A stretch of DNA of 64,000 nucleotides from Pseudomonas asplenii (GTDB taxonomy: Bacteria; Pseudomonadota; Gammaproteobacteria; Pseudomonadales; Pseudomonadaceae): assembly GCF_900105475.1 (NCBI RefSeq), contig NZ_LT629777.1, forward strand, positions 868,001-932,000. Reading direction: 5' to 3'. Positions 8,771 to 17,548 of this stretch are shown piece after piece (within the stretch, counting starts at the first letter, position 1; each line of letters opens with the position of its first letter). The position numbers were made by a program, and so were the translations under genes. The notes beneath the pieces are model-generated. The model was not told where the DNA came from. It ran no database searches and saw only the letters and a program-made list of their open reading frames with translations.

Positions 8771-9178
8771 ATGAACATCGGCCAAGCAGCCCGCCAGAGC
8801 GGCCTGAGCGCGAAGATGATTCGTTATTACGAGTCGATCGGTCTGCTCAAGGCCGCCACACGTACGGACAGCGGCTACCGCGTGTACGGCCCGGACGAAC
8901 TGCACACCCTGGCGTTCATCAAGCGCTCGCGGGACCTGGGTTTCTCGCTGGAGGAAGTCGGCAAACTGCTGACGCTCTGGCAGGATCGCCAGCGCGCCAG
9001 CGCCGACGTGAAAGCCCTGGCGCGCCAGCACATCGACGATCTGAACCGCAAGATCGACGAACTGGCCACCCTGCGCGATACCCTGCAGGAGTTGGTGGAA
9101 CACTGCCACGGTGACCACCGCCCGGACTGCCCGATCCTCAAGGATCTGGCCTCGGGCAGTTGCTGTACACAGAACTGA
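8771..9178 (+). CDS. cueR: Cu(I)-responsive regulator CueR
   Basis: 135-residue MerR-family activator that senses Cu(I) and switches on copA and copZ. The N-terminal winged helix begins MNIGQAARQSGLSAKMIRYY and contains RYYESIGLL; a long dimerisation helix follows (about residues 75-108). The metal loop HCHGDHRPDCPI has two cysteines eight residues apart, the CueR spacing, and a CC pair near the C-terminus is also typical. AAGGAG lies just upstream of ATG 8771, 10 bases after the copA stop. Being downstream of its own target promoter implies positive autoregulation. Confidence 0.95.
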   Translation: MNIGQAARQSGLSAKMIRYYESIGLLKAATRTDSGYRVYGPDELHTLAFIKRSRDLGFSLEEVGKLLTLWQDRQRASADVKALARQHIDDLNRKIDELATLRDTLQELVEHCHGDHRPDCPILKDLASGSCCTQN

Positions 9179-9215
9179 GCGCGGTGCCCTCTCGACAGGG
9201 GGGGCAACAGCACTG

Positions 9216-10115
9216 TCAGTGCTGCATCCAGGGCGGCGTCGGCTCCTCGGCCGGTTTGCCGCGAGGAGCATCGTCTGCCGAACGGATCGCCTGCCGGCGT
9301 TCTTCATCGAAACGCGCCGCCTCGATCTCGCGCAGTACGCCACCTACGTCCGCCTGCGCCTGGGGATCGTCGAACTCACCCGTCAGCACACTGCCGGGAT
9401 GCAAGGTGCCGGCCTTGTACAATTCCCATATTTCCTTGGCGTAGCGGGTTTCCTTGAGTTCCGGGGCAAATCGACCGAAATAGGACGCCATGTTGCCGAC
9501 GTCCCGCTCCAGCATGCTGAACGCATGGTTGTTGCCCGCCGCGTCGACGGCCTGGGGCAGGTCGATAATTACCGGGCCATCCGGCGCCAGCAGCACGTTG
9601 AACTCCGACAGGTCACCGTGCACCAGACCGGCGCACAGCATCAGCACGATCTGCGAGATCAGCAGCGCGTGGTACTCACGCGCCTGCTCGGGTTCCAACA
9701 CCACATCGTTGAGACGTGGCGCCGCCTCGCCGTATTCGTCGGCGACCAGTTCCATCAGCAATACGCCATCGAGAAAGTCGAACGGCTTGGGCACCCGCAC
9801 CCCGGCACTGGCCAGACGGAACAGGGCTGCCACCTCGGCGTTCTGCCAGGCATCCTCGGTTTCCTTGCGCCCGAACTTGGAGCCCTTGGCCATCGCCCGG
9901 GCCTGACGGCTGTTACGTACCTTGCGGCCTTCCTGATACTCGGCGGCCTGACGAAAGCTTCGTTTGTTCGCCTCCTTGTAAACCTTGGCGCAGCGCAGCT
10001 CCTTGCCACAGCGCACCACATAGACAGCTGCCTCTTTGCCACTCATCAGAGGGCGCAGCACTTCGTCGACCAGACCGTCTTCGATCAGCGGTTCAATGCG
10101 TTTTGGAGTCTTCAT
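9216..10115 (-). CDS. RIO-type serine protein kinase
   Basis: 299-residue cytoplasmic RIO1-like atypical kinase. The nucleotide loop is replaced by the RIO pattern SGKEAAVYVVRCG; the ATP-binding lysine is in LRCAKVYKEAN; the catalytic loop is HGDLSEFNVLL with Asp and Asn; and the metal-binding Asp is in VIIDLPQAVD. Bacterial RIO kinases have no firmly established substrate. The PAO1 equivalent, PA4780, is also next to cueR (PA4778) as I recall. It is convergent with cueR, with only 37 bases between the stops. Confidence 0.9.
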   Translation of the reverse strand: MKTPKRIEPLIEDGLVDEVLRPLMSGKEAAVYVVRCGKELRCAKVYKEANKRSFRQAAEYQEGRKVRNSRQARAMAKGSKFGRKETEDAWQNAEVAALFRLASAGVRVPKPFDFLDGVLLMELVADEYGEAAPRLNDVVLEPEQAREYHALLISQIVLMLCAGLVHGDLSEFNVLLAPDGPVIIDLPQAVDAAGNNHAFSMLERDVGNMASYFGRFAPELKETRYAKEIWELYKAGTLHPGSVLTGEFDDPQAQADVGGVLREIEAARFDEERRQAIRSADDAPRGKPAEEPTPPWMQH

Positions 10116-10535
10116 CAGCTTTTATTCTGGGTCCTTTATTACCAAATACGCGACCATCATTCGTTGCGTGGCCATCCTCTCACAGCGAGTGGAAGATGCC
10201 GACCCCGAATGCTCTCCAATGCACTCAATGTGCCAGATTACTGCAGTAAAGCCAGTGCCCCAAGCAGAATAGCCGACACCCGTCGGACCATGATCGTGCT
10301 CATATGCTGTCAATTGCGACAATTCCCGGGACACGAATACTCGACAAAAATCTGAATATTCGCCAGACGGCCTAAATTTTCTTTCTCCCTGGCCGAAGCG
10401 TTCAAGGAGAGTTGTTATTTTGTCGAGCCCTCGACATGTCGCCTGCGAAACGGAGCTTCGTACCGCTCGACTTTCACGACAGCACTGTTCCGCGTGTCAT
10501 CGACACCTGCGGGCCTACAAAAAACTGGAGCACGG
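10116..10535. other. Intergenic region between divergent RIO kinase and chemoreceptor genes
   Basis: This 420-base stretch separates two divergently transcribed genes. It is richer in A and T than the coding DNA around it, and short reading frames here look random. No convincing sigma-28 (flagellar-class) promoter, repeat or RNA gene was found, though a chemoreceptor promoter would be expected in it. Confidence 0.5.
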
Positions 10536-12482
10536 ATGAACATCAAGCAGAAATTGACCTGGGCGTTTGCAATCGTGGCCTGTTTGCCGGTGGTGCTGGT
10601 CGCCATCCTGGTGGTGCTGAATCTGCGCAGTGAAGCGCGTGAGAATTTCCTCGACGGCAGTACCCGGGAGATCCGCCAAGTCAATAACGCGATGCAGGTG
10701 TTCTTCGACAGTGTCAGCCAGAACATCGAGTACATGGCCAATCATCCGCTGCTGAAAAATGCCGATGACGGGCTCAAGAGCTACATGAGCGCCGATCCCT
10801 CGCAGATCCCGCTGAGCGAAGAGGACAAGCAACTGCTCGCCCTGTTCGATGGCCTGGGCAAGAGCCATCCGGCCTATTCCTATGTGTCCTACGGTGTCAA
10901 CAACGGCGGCTACGTCAGTTGGCCGGCAGATCAGAAGTACGGCAACTACGACCCGCGTGTACGTCCCTGGTACAAGACGGCCCAGGCCAACCCCGGCAAG
11001 ACCCTGCGCACCGCTGCCTACTACTGGGCGCCCGACGACGCCGTGATGGTCGCCACCGTGCGCACCGTGGACAACAAGCTCGGTGCCCAGGGCGGTGTGG
11101 TCAGTGTCGACGTGACCCTCAAGCAGCTCACCGAGATCGTCAAGCAGATCAAGCTCGGTGACAGCGGCTACCTGATGCTGATGGAAAACAGCGGCAACCT
11201 GCTGGTCGACCCCAAGCAACCGGAGCACAACTTCAAGAATCTGGACAGCCTGGGTGGCGGTTATGCCGAACTGGCCAAGGCCGGCAAAGGCCTGGTGGAT
11301 GTCGAAATCAATGGCGAACGCTACATGGCCAATATCTGGCCATCGGAACAACTGGGCTGGACCTTCATCGGTATGGTCAAGCAAAGCGAAGTGATGAAAA
11401 GCGCCAACCAGTTGACCTGGCTGATCGCGATCATCGCCGTCGTGCTCGTGGTGGTCTTCGGCATCGTCGGTGCCAGCTTCGCCAGCCTGATCGTACGGCC
11501 GATCCGCGGGGTTTCCAGCGGCCTGGAAGGCATCGCCCAGGGCAATGGCGACCTGACCCAGAACCTGACCGTGCGTGGCCGTGACGAAACCGCGCAACTG
11601 GCCGGCTGGTTCAACCAGTTCCTGGGGGCGATTCGCGGGCTGATCCAGCATATCGGCCAGTCGGCGAACAAGATCCTCGACTCGTCGCACAAGTCCACCC
11701 GCGTGTCGAACGACATGGCCGACGCCGCCGGGCGTCAGCGCGAGGCGGTGGACATGGTCTCCACCGCGTTCCACGAAATGGTCGCGACGGCCAACGAGGT
11801 CGCGCGCTCCTGCAGCCAGGCTGCCGAATCCGCCGACAGCGGCCAGCGCCAAGCCCGCGAAGGCCAGCAACAGATCGATGCGGCGGTGCACAGCGTCGAC
11901 CAGTTGAGCCAGGAAATCGAGCAGTCGGCCCAGTCGATGCAACAACTGGAAAACGACAGCAACAACATCCAGTCGATCCTCGGCACGATCCGCTCCATTG
12001 CCGAGCAGACCAACCTGCTGGCGTTGAACGCCGCCATCGAAGCAGCCCGGGCCGGTGAACAGGGCCGGGGGTTCGCCGTGGTGGCCGACGAAGTCCGTGC
12101 CCTGGCCAAGCGCACCGCCGACTCCACGGCGGAAATCGACGGCCTGCTCGGCAACCTGGCCAAGCGCACCAGCCAGGTGGCCCAGCAGATGCACGCCAGC
12201 CTCGAAGTGTCGCAACAGTCGGTGACCCGCATCGGCCTGGCGCGCAACAGCTTTGGGCAGATCCGCGAATCGGTGGACGTGATCCGCGACATGAACACCC
12301 AGATCGCCACGGCAGCGGAGGAGCAGCATCAGGTGGCCGAAGACATCAACCGGCATATCAGCCAGATCCACGGCGATGCGCAACTGGTGGCAGAACTGGC
12401 GAACTCGGCGCGCCAGGACTCGCAGAGCCTGGCGGGGCTGTCCAACGAGCTGGACAGTCTGGTCAAGCGTTTCCGGACCTGA
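10536..12482 (+). CDS. Methyl-accepting chemotaxis protein with dCache sensor (amino-acid type)
   Basis: 648-residue inner-membrane chemoreceptor. First membrane helix about residues 8-30; periplasmic dCache domain about 35-300; second helix about 309-332; HAMP about 333-385; cytoplasmic signalling hairpin with the core [20 protein letters not shown]. The ligand domain carries the spacing of the known amino-acid dCache signature: Y138, R143, W145, Y146 (in YDPRVRPWY), a Tyr at 162/163 and D192. This argues for amino-acid or amine sensing, as in the PctA/B/C and TlpQ families, but which ligand is uncertain. ATG 10536 has a GGAG about 10 bases upstream and starts just before helix 1. It signals to CheA via CheW. 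Confidence 0.9.
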   Translation: MNIKQKLTWAFAIVACLPVVLVAILVVLNLRSEARENFLDGSTREIRQVNNAMQVFFDSVSQNIEYMANHPLLKNADDGLKSYMSADPSQIPLSEEDKQLLALFDGLGKSHPAYSYVSYGVNNGGYVSWPADQKYGNYDPRVRPWYKTAQANPGKTLRTAAYYWAPDDAVMVATVRTVDNKLGAQGGVVSVDVTLKQLTEIVKQIKLGDSGYLMLMENSGNLLVDPKQPEHNFKNLDSLGGGYAELAKAGKGLVDVEINGERYMANIWPSEQLGWTFIGMVKQSEVMKSANQLTWLIAIIAVVLVVVFGIVGASFASLIVRPIRGVSSGLEGIAQGNGDLTQNLTVRGRDETAQLAGWFNQFLGAIRGLIQHIGQSANKILDSSHKSTRVSNDMADAAGRQREAVDMVSTAFHEMVATANEVARSCSQAAESADSGQRQAREGQQQIDAAVHSVDQLSQEIEQSAQSMQQLENDSNNIQSILGTIRSIAEQTNLLALNAAIEAARAGEQGRGFAVVADEVRALAKRTADSTAEIDGLLGNLAKRTSQVAQQMHASLEVSQQSVTRIGLARNSFGQIRESVDVIRDMNTQIATAAEEQHQVAEDINRHISQIHGDAQLVAELANSARQDSQSLAGLSNELDSLVKRFRT

Positions 12483-12540
12483 TCAACGTATCCAGTCAGT
12501 TTTTTTGGCAGGGTTTGAGGGCCTCTTGACGGCGGTTCGG

Positions 12541-12632
12541 CGCTCCGACAAGCCCTGCTCCTACAGCTCAGTGTCGTACAGCCGTTTTGTGTACGAGATA
12601 AACCTGTAAGAGCAGGGCTTGCCCGCGAATGG
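12541..12632. repeat. REPIN (inverted pair of REP sequences)
   Basis: Two Pseudomonas REP copies face each other: 12546-12567 reads ACAAGCCCTGCTCCTACAG... and 12603-12632 reads CCTGTAAGAGCAGGGCTTGC..., its near reverse complement. The core is the fluorescens-group REP consensus (CTGTAGGAGC-rGGCTTGC). The pair lies in the spacer between two convergent genes, the usual place, and could also help end transcription. Confidence 0.8.
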
Positions 12633-12660
12633 CCCCTCAAGATGGCGCCCAGTCGCTGCT

Positions 12661-13452
12661 TCAGTGCCGAAACAATTCTCCTGGCGTATAACCAAACAGC
12701 CCCTTGAAGGCCGCGATATACGCCGAGGTCGAGTCATAGCCGCAGGACAACGCCGCCCGTGTCACGCTGTCGCCCTCCTCCAGCGCACTGAGCGACGACA
12801 GCAAGCGCATACGCTGGCGCCAGCCGCGAAAGCTCAGCCCGGTTTCACGCTGGAACAGCCGCATCAAGGTTTTTTCCGACACCCCCAGACGCTGCGCCCA
12901 CTGCCCCAGGCTCGCCCCCTGCTCCGGACTTTCGATCAGCTCATTGCACAAGCCGAGCAAACGCGGATGGCGTGGCAACGGCAGTGAGAAGCCCACCTCC
13001 GGCAGACTCGCCAACTGATCCAGCAACACCTGGACCAGACGCGACTCGGCGCTGTTCGCCTGGGGATAATCCACCGGCAGCAGGCAGAAACTCTTGATCA
13101 GTTCCCGCGCCAGCGGGGTCACCTCCAGCACCCGACAACGTTCCGCCGCCCACGGACAGTCTTCCTTGCGCACGTACAGGCTGCGCATTTCCGCCCGCAT
13201 CGAAGTCACCACCTCATGCTCCAGCCCCGCCGGAATCCACACGCCCCATTGGGGTGGCGCAAAGAAACTGCCCTCGGCGGTATGCACGCCCAGTACACCG
13301 CTGATGGCATAGGAAAACTGCACCCAGTCATGCTGATGGCGCGGAGTCCAGGAACCGGCATTCAGGCTTTCGGCCCGGGCATACAGCGGGCGTGGCAGAG
13401 CCGACAGGGCTGGAATCTGTCTTTGTGGTCCGCGTTGTCCGTTGCTCGACAT
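12661..13452 (-). CDS. AraC-family transcriptional regulator (cupin type)
   Basis: 263-residue regulator. Residues about 25-110 form a cupin-like effector domain (RHQHDWVQFSYAISGVLGV, FFAPPQWGVWIPAGLEHEV). The C-terminal 100 residues hold the double helix-turn-helix of AraC/XylS (LGQWAQRLGVSEKTLMRLFQ, then RAALSCGYDSTSAYIAAFK and GYTPGELFR). AAGGG stands before ATG 13452; the frame continues upstream but into the repeat-rich spacer. Proteins of this type often repress or activate an adjacent exporter, but the neighbours here, a chemoreceptor and a thiolase, do not reveal the target. Confidence 0.88.
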   Translation of the reverse strand: MSSNGQRGPQRQIPALSALPRPLYARAESLNAGSWTPRHQHDWVQFSYAISGVLGVHTAEGSFFAPPQWGVWIPAGLEHEVVTSMRAEMRSLYVRKEDCPWAAERCRVLEVTPLARELIKSFCLLPVDYPQANSAESRLVQVLLDQLASLPEVGFSLPLPRHPRLLGLCNELIESPEQGASLGQWAQRLGVSEKTLMRLFQRETGLSFRGWRQRMRLLSSLSALEEGDSVTRAALSCGYDSTSAYIAAFKGLFGYTPGELFRH

Positions 13453-13572
13453 GGTTAACCCTTGTATCGCCTGATGGCTGGCGGGTGCGACCTTAGGCCA
13501 GCGCCAGGCATAAGACAATGGCCGAGAACCCCATCTCGGGCAGACGGCCAGGTTCCAATGCCATTCGCTCCT

Positions 13573-13682
13573 TGGACTGCCCACCAAAGGTTGGATCAGT
13601 GTCCAACTTCTTAGGGGCAGTCCAGTCGATTACAGGACTCAGGCTGGCAGCTGAAACTGTCCAACTTTTGGGGGGCAGTCCA
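13573..13682. mobile_element. 110-bp IS3-family-like mini-element (MITE or IS remnant)
   Basis: The left end TGGACTGCCCACCAAAGGTT (from 13573) and the reverse complement of the right end TGGACTGCCCCCCAAAAGTT (ending 13682) match at 21 of 24 positions and resemble IS3-family terminal repeats (TG..ACTG.CCCC.AAAAGTTGGAC). Three-base direct repeats CCT flank it (13570-13572 and 13683-13685), as expected of a target duplication. A third end, in the same orientation as the right end, lies inside at 13602-13624. No transposase remains, so it can move only if one is supplied in trans. Confidence 0.65.
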
Positions 13683-13684
13683 CC

Positions 13685-13780
13685 TTGTGGGAGCCGGCTT
13701 GCTGGCGATCGCGATCCGTCAGTCGATACCTCTGCCGGCTGATCCGCCGCGATCACCTGCAAGCCGGCTGCCACAGGGGG
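13685..13780. repeat. REPIN next to the mini-element
   Basis: 13685-13715 begins TTGTGGGAGCCGGCTTGCTG and 13749-13780 is its near reverse complement (ending GCAAGCCGGCTGCCACAGGG), giving a palindromic pair of REP sequences 33 bases apart. This is a different REP subtype from the pair near 12.6 kb. Confidence 0.8.
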
Positions 13781-13804
13781 AACAGAGTGCCTGCAGGTCG
13801 CGTC

Positions 13805-15082
13805 TCAGCGCTCGATAATCGCCGTCACTCCCTGCCCACCTGCGGCGCAGATCGAGATCAGCCCGCGCCCCTGGCCCGCCCGGTCGAGCAGCTTCGCCAG
13901 GTTGGCGACGATACGTCCACCCGTCGCTGCAAAGGGATGGCCCGCCGCCAGGGAACTGCCCTTGACATTGAGCCGGCTCCGGTCGATCGACCCCAGCGGC
14001 GCATCGAGCCCCAGGCGGCTCTTGCAGTAGTCGGGATCTTCCCAGGCCTTCAGCGTACACAGCACCTGAGCGGCAAAGGCCTCGTGAATCTCGTAGTAGT
14101 CGAAATCCTGCAGGGTCAAGCCATTACGCGCCAGCAGGCGCGGTACCGCGTAGACCGGCGCCATCAGCAGGCCCTCGGCGCCCTTGACGAAATCCACCGC
14201 CGCCGCCTCGCCATCGCGCAGATAGGCGAGCACCGGCAGCCCGCGCTCGCGCGCCCAGTCTTCGCTGCCCAGCAACACCAACGAAGCCCCATCGGTCAGC
14301 GGCGTGGAGTTGCCCGCCGTCAACGTCCCCCTGGCGCTACGCTCGAACACCGGCTTGAGCGCAGCGAGCTTTTCCAGGCTGAGGTCGGGACGCAGGTTGT
14401 TGTCACGGGTCAGGCCGAGAAACGGCGTCAGCAGATCGTCATGCCAACCCTCGGCGTAGGCGGCAGCCAGCTTGCGATGGCTGTCCAGGGCCAACTGGTC
14501 CTGTTCGTCACGAGGAATGTTCCAGGTCTGGGCCATCAACTCGCAGTGCTGCCCCATGGACAATCCGGTACGCGGCTCGCCATTGCGCGGCAACTCCGGT
14601 TTGAGGTGCCCCGGACGCAGTTGCAACAGCGTCTTGAGCTTGTCCCCGAGGCCCTTGCTTCGATTGATTTGCAACAGAATCTGTCGAAGCCCTTCGTTGA
14701 CCCCGATCGGCGCATCGGACGTGGTATCGACACCGCCAGCAATACCGCAGTCGATCTGCCCCAGGGCGATCTTGTTCGCCACCAGCAACGCCGCCTCCAA
14801 GCCGGTGCCGCAAGCCTGCTGGAGGTCATAGGCCGGCGTCTGCGGCGACAGTCGCGAGCCCAGCACACATTCGCGGGTCAGGTTGAAATCCCGCGAGTGC
14901 TTGAGCACCGCTCCCGCCACCACCTCGCCCAGTCGCAGGCCATGCAGGTTGAAGCGTTCGATCAGCCCTTCCAGCGCCGCCGTCAGCATCGCCTGGTTGC
15001 TCGCGCTGGCATAGGGACCGTTGGAGCGGGCAAACGGAATGCGGTTGCCCCCGATGATGGCAACACGGCGCAACGTATTCAT
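13805..15082 (-). CDS. Acetyl-CoA C-acyltransferase (thiolase)
   Basis: 425-residue cytoplasmic thiolase of the FadI-like branch, which cleaves 3-ketoacyl-CoA or condenses acyl-CoAs. Active-site Cys91 lies in LQQACGTGLEAAL, the histidine in YEIHEAFAAQ, the GHP loop in KGSSLAAGHPFAATGGR, and the second Cys in ISICAAGGQGV near the C-terminus. GGGAG stands about 7 bases before ATG 15082; upstream in-frame ATG 15205 would overlap the divergent fabG. It diverges from a FabG-MaoC pair, matching PA4785/PA4786 in PAO1 as I recall, so it likely works with them on an acyl-CoA or acyl-carrier pathway. Confidence 0.93.
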   Translation of the reverse strand: MNTLRRVAIIGGNRIPFARSNGPYASASNQAMLTAALEGLIERFNLHGLRLGEVVAGAVLKHSRDFNLTRECVLGSRLSPQTPAYDLQQACGTGLEAALLVANKIALGQIDCGIAGGVDTTSDAPIGVNEGLRQILLQINRSKGLGDKLKTLLQLRPGHLKPELPRNGEPRTGLSMGQHCELMAQTWNIPRDEQDQLALDSHRKLAAAYAEGWHDDLLTPFLGLTRDNNLRPDLSLEKLAALKPVFERSARGTLTAGNSTPLTDGASLVLLGSEDWARERGLPVLAYLRDGEAAAVDFVKGAEGLLMAPVYAVPRLLARNGLTLQDFDYYEIHEAFAAQVLCTLKAWEDPDYCKSRLGLDAPLGSIDRSRLNVKGSSLAAGHPFAATGGRIVANLAKLLDRAGQGRGLISICAAGGQGVTAIIER

Positions 15083-15203
15083 AAAAAACTCCCTATTATT
15101 CGAATGACACTGCCGATAAAAGAGTAGGACCTTTCTTAGAAAAACGAACCACCGCCAGGCCTTTGCGGTCCACCTTTGAACCCCTGTCGCCGGAGAGCGT
15201 TCC

Positions 15204-16556
15204 ATGTCTGACCGTTATATCGACTTCGCCAACTCGACGATCGGCCAACGTCTGGTCGGCGCGCTTGGCCTGCCGGCACCGACGCGTCTGGAACGCTGGC
15301 AGGCCGGACGCCTGCGGCCGGTCGAGGGCGCCCTGCTGCTGGGCGGTGGGCCCTTGGCCGCGCAGATCGGCGGCTTCGCCCAGCGCCTGACCGATGCCGT
15401 CTACAGCTACGGCAGTGAAATACCGGGCTGCAGTGCCTGGATTCCCGGTCACGGGCCCAAACTCAAGGCGCTGGTGTTCGATGCCGGCGCCCTTGTGCAG
15501 GTGGATCAGCTCAAGCAACTGCGCGAGTTCTTCCAGCCGCTGCTGAGAAACCTCGAATCGTGCGCCCATGTGGTGATTCTCGGCCGTGCGCCCCAGGGGC
15601 TGCGCGATCCGTTCGCCGCCAGTGCACAACGGGCCCTGGAAGGTTTCAGCCGTTCGCTGGCCAAGGAGCTGCGCAACGGCGGTACCCTGCAGTTGCTGTA
15701 CATCGACGACGAGGCCCAGGACCAGCTCGAAGGCGCCCTGCGCTTCTTTCTGTCGCCGAAAAGCGCCTACGTCAGCGGCCAGGTCCTGCGCCTGGGCGCC
15801 TGCAACAGCCGAGTCCATGACTGGAGCCGACCGCTGGCCGGCCGCAAGGCCCTGGTCACCGGCGCCGCCCGTGGGATTGGCGCGGCGATTGCAGAAACCC
15901 TGGCCCGCGACGGCAGTGAAATCATCCTGCTCGATGTGCCCCAGGCCAAGACCGATCTCGATGCCCTGGCCGCCCGTCTCGGTGCTCGCAGTATTACCCT
16001 CGATATCTGCGCCGAAGACGCCGCCGCGCAACTGGTGGAGCAATTGCCGGACGGCCTCGACATCCTCGTGCACAACGCCGGTATCACCCGCGACAAGACC
16101 CTGGCGAACATGACCCCGGAGTTCTGGGACGCGGTGCTGGCGGTCAATCTCGATGCGCCCCAGGTGCTGACCCAGGCGCTGCTCGACAGCGGTACCCTGC
16201 GCGATCAGGGCCGGGTGATCCTGCTCGCCTCCATCAGCGGCATCGCCGGTAACCGCGGCCAGACCAACTATGCCGCGAGCAAGGCCGGACTGATCGGCCT
16301 GGCCCAGGCCTGGGCGCCTCTGCTGGGCGAGCGTGGCATCAGCATCAATGCCGTGGCGCCCGGCTTCATCGAGACGCAGATGACGGCGCACATCCCCTTC
16401 GCCCTGCGGGAGGCCGGACGGCGCATGAGTTCGCTGGGCCAGGGCGGCCTGCCCCAGGATGTCGCCGAAGCCGTGGCCTGGCTCGCCCAACCGGGCTCCG
16501 GTGCGATCAGCGGGCAGGTCCTGCGGGTCTGTGGACAAAGTGTATTGGGGGCCTGA
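15204..16556 (+). CDS. Two-domain (high-molecular-weight) 3-oxoacyl-ACP reductase FabG
   Basis: 450-residue short-chain dehydrogenase, nearly twice the length of FabG. Residues 1 to about 205 form a flavodoxin-like N-terminal domain without cofactor motif, as in FabG4-type proteins. The C-terminal Rossmann domain has the nucleotide motif GAARGIG (220-226), NAGIT, the Ser region LLASISGIAGN and the catalytic pair Tyr356/Lys360 in NYAASKAGL. It should reduce 3-ketoacyl-CoA or -ACP with NAD(P)H. GGAGA lies before ATG 15204. The MaoC gene starts 2 bases after its stop, so the two are co-transcribed, and the divergent thiolase completes a beta-oxidation-like set. Confidence 0.9.
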   Translation: MSDRYIDFANSTIGQRLVGALGLPAPTRLERWQAGRLRPVEGALLLGGGPLAAQIGGFAQRLTDAVYSYGSEIPGCSAWIPGHGPKLKALVFDAGALVQVDQLKQLREFFQPLLRNLESCAHVVILGRAPQGLRDPFAASAQRALEGFSRSLAKELRNGGTLQLLYIDDEAQDQLEGALRFFLSPKSAYVSGQVLRLGACNSRVHDWSRPLAGRKALVTGAARGIGAAIAETLARDGSEIILLDVPQAKTDLDALAARLGARSITLDICAEDAAAQLVEQLPDGLDILVHNAGITRDKTLANMTPEFWDAVLAVNLDAPQVLTQALLDSGTLRDQGRVILLASISGIAGNRGQTNYAASKAGLIGLAQAWAPLLGERGISINAVAPGFIETQMTAHIPFALREAGRRMSSLGQGGLPQDVAEAVAWLAQPGSGAISGQVLRVCGQSVLGA

Positions 16557-16558
16557 GC

Positions 16559-17413
16559 ATGCTGGTGAATTGGCAATACCTGACCACTGCGCCGGAGCTG
16601 CCCGGACTGTATCTGCGGGCAGCCCGCCGCCGCAGGATTACCGGCACGCAACTGCCGAGCGACGGCCTGCGCTGCTGGGTCACCGTCGACACCAAGCGCC
16701 TGGCGGCCTACCGCCGGATCTGCGGGTTTGCCGATAGCGGTCTGATGCCTGCCACCTACCCTCATGTGCTGGCCTTTCCCCTGCAATTGCAGTTGCTGAC
16801 CGCCCACCACTTTCCCTTTCCGTTGCTGGGCCTGGTGCACCTGAGCAACCGCATCCGCATCCTGCGCCCACTGGGCGGCGTCACCAGCCTGCGGGTCGGC
16901 GTCCAGGTGCAGAACCTGCAACCCCACGCAAAGGGCGCGACCTTCGACCTGGTGACCCAGATCGACGATGCCCTGGGGCCGCTGTGGGAAGCCGAGAGCC
17001 GTATGCTTTGTCGCGGCGTCGAGTTGCCGGGCGAACCGCCTGCGGCTCTGCACGGCGAACCGACACCGATGGCGGAGCTGACGCGCTGGGCGTGCCCCAG
17101 CGATATCGGCCGCCAATACGCCAAGGTTTCCGGCGACTACAACCCGATCCATTTGAGCGCCCTCAGCGCCCGGCTGTTCGGCTTTCCCAAGGCCATCGCC
17201 CACGGCCTGTGGAACAAGGCGCGCACCCTGGCGGCCCTGGGCAATCACCTGCCGGCGGCGAATATCGAGATCGACGTGACGTTCAGAAAACCGGTGCTCC
17301 TGCCCAATGAGCTGGTGCTATACGCCAGTGCTCCCGGCTCCAGCGGCGATCTGCGACTGGCCGGCGCCGGGGAACTGGAGCACATGATCGGTCATTGGCG
17401 GCCGATTGCCTGA
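16559..17413 (+). CDS. MaoC-like acyl thioester dehydratase/hydratase
   Basis: 284-residue cytoplasmic double-hotdog protein. The C-terminal hotdog holds the R-hydratase signature YAKVSGDYNPIHLSALSARL (Asp and His of the hydratase-2 motif) followed by IAHGLWNKART. The N-terminal half is a degenerate hotdog. It probably interconverts 3-hydroxyacyl and 2-enoyl thioesters in the pathway of the FabG just upstream. Its ATG lies 2 bases after the fabG stop, with the ribosome site GGGGG inside fabG. Whether the substrate is a CoA or ACP thioester is not known. Confidence 0.88.
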   Translation: MLVNWQYLTTAPELPGLYLRAARRRRITGTQLPSDGLRCWVTVDTKRLAAYRRICGFADSGLMPATYPHVLAFPLQLQLLTAHHFPFPLLGLVHLSNRIRILRPLGGVTSLRVGVQVQNLQPHAKGATFDLVTQIDDALGPLWEAESRMLCRGVELPGEPPAALHGEPTPMAELTRWACPSDIGRQYAKVSGDYNPIHLSALSARLFGFPKAIAHGLWNKARTLAALGNHLPAANIEIDVTFRKPVLLPNELVLYASAPGSSGDLRLAGAGELEHMIGHWRPIA

Positions 17414-17548
17414 GGCCTACCTGCCAAGCTGACAATTGGCTGAGGTCGATGAATATTTCATCTGGCCTGGGCGTTCTCCCGACAGCAAGGCCCTTGCTTC
17501 CCGCTCCCATCCGCCGGAAGCTAGTCGCCTGGAAGGAGAACACCACGC

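Larger units (their letters stand above)
13453..13804. other. Gene-free spacer holding a mini-element and a REPIN
   Basis: This 352-base spacer between the AraC gene (start) and the thiolase gene (stop) contains no plausible gene. It holds an IS3-like mini-element at 13573-13682 and a REPIN at 13685-13780, both listed separately. The rest shows nothing recognisable. Confidence 0.7.

Noticed and set aside
9208..9224. Palindrome CAGCACTG-T-CAGTGCTG between cueR and the RIO kinase gene.
   Set aside because: It lies over the RIO kinase stop codon and no T-run follows in either direction, so calling a terminator or operator is not supported.
10515..12383. A 622-codon minus-strand frame opposite the chemoreceptor.
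   Set aside because: Shadow of a well-defined MCP gene; no ribosome site or family match.
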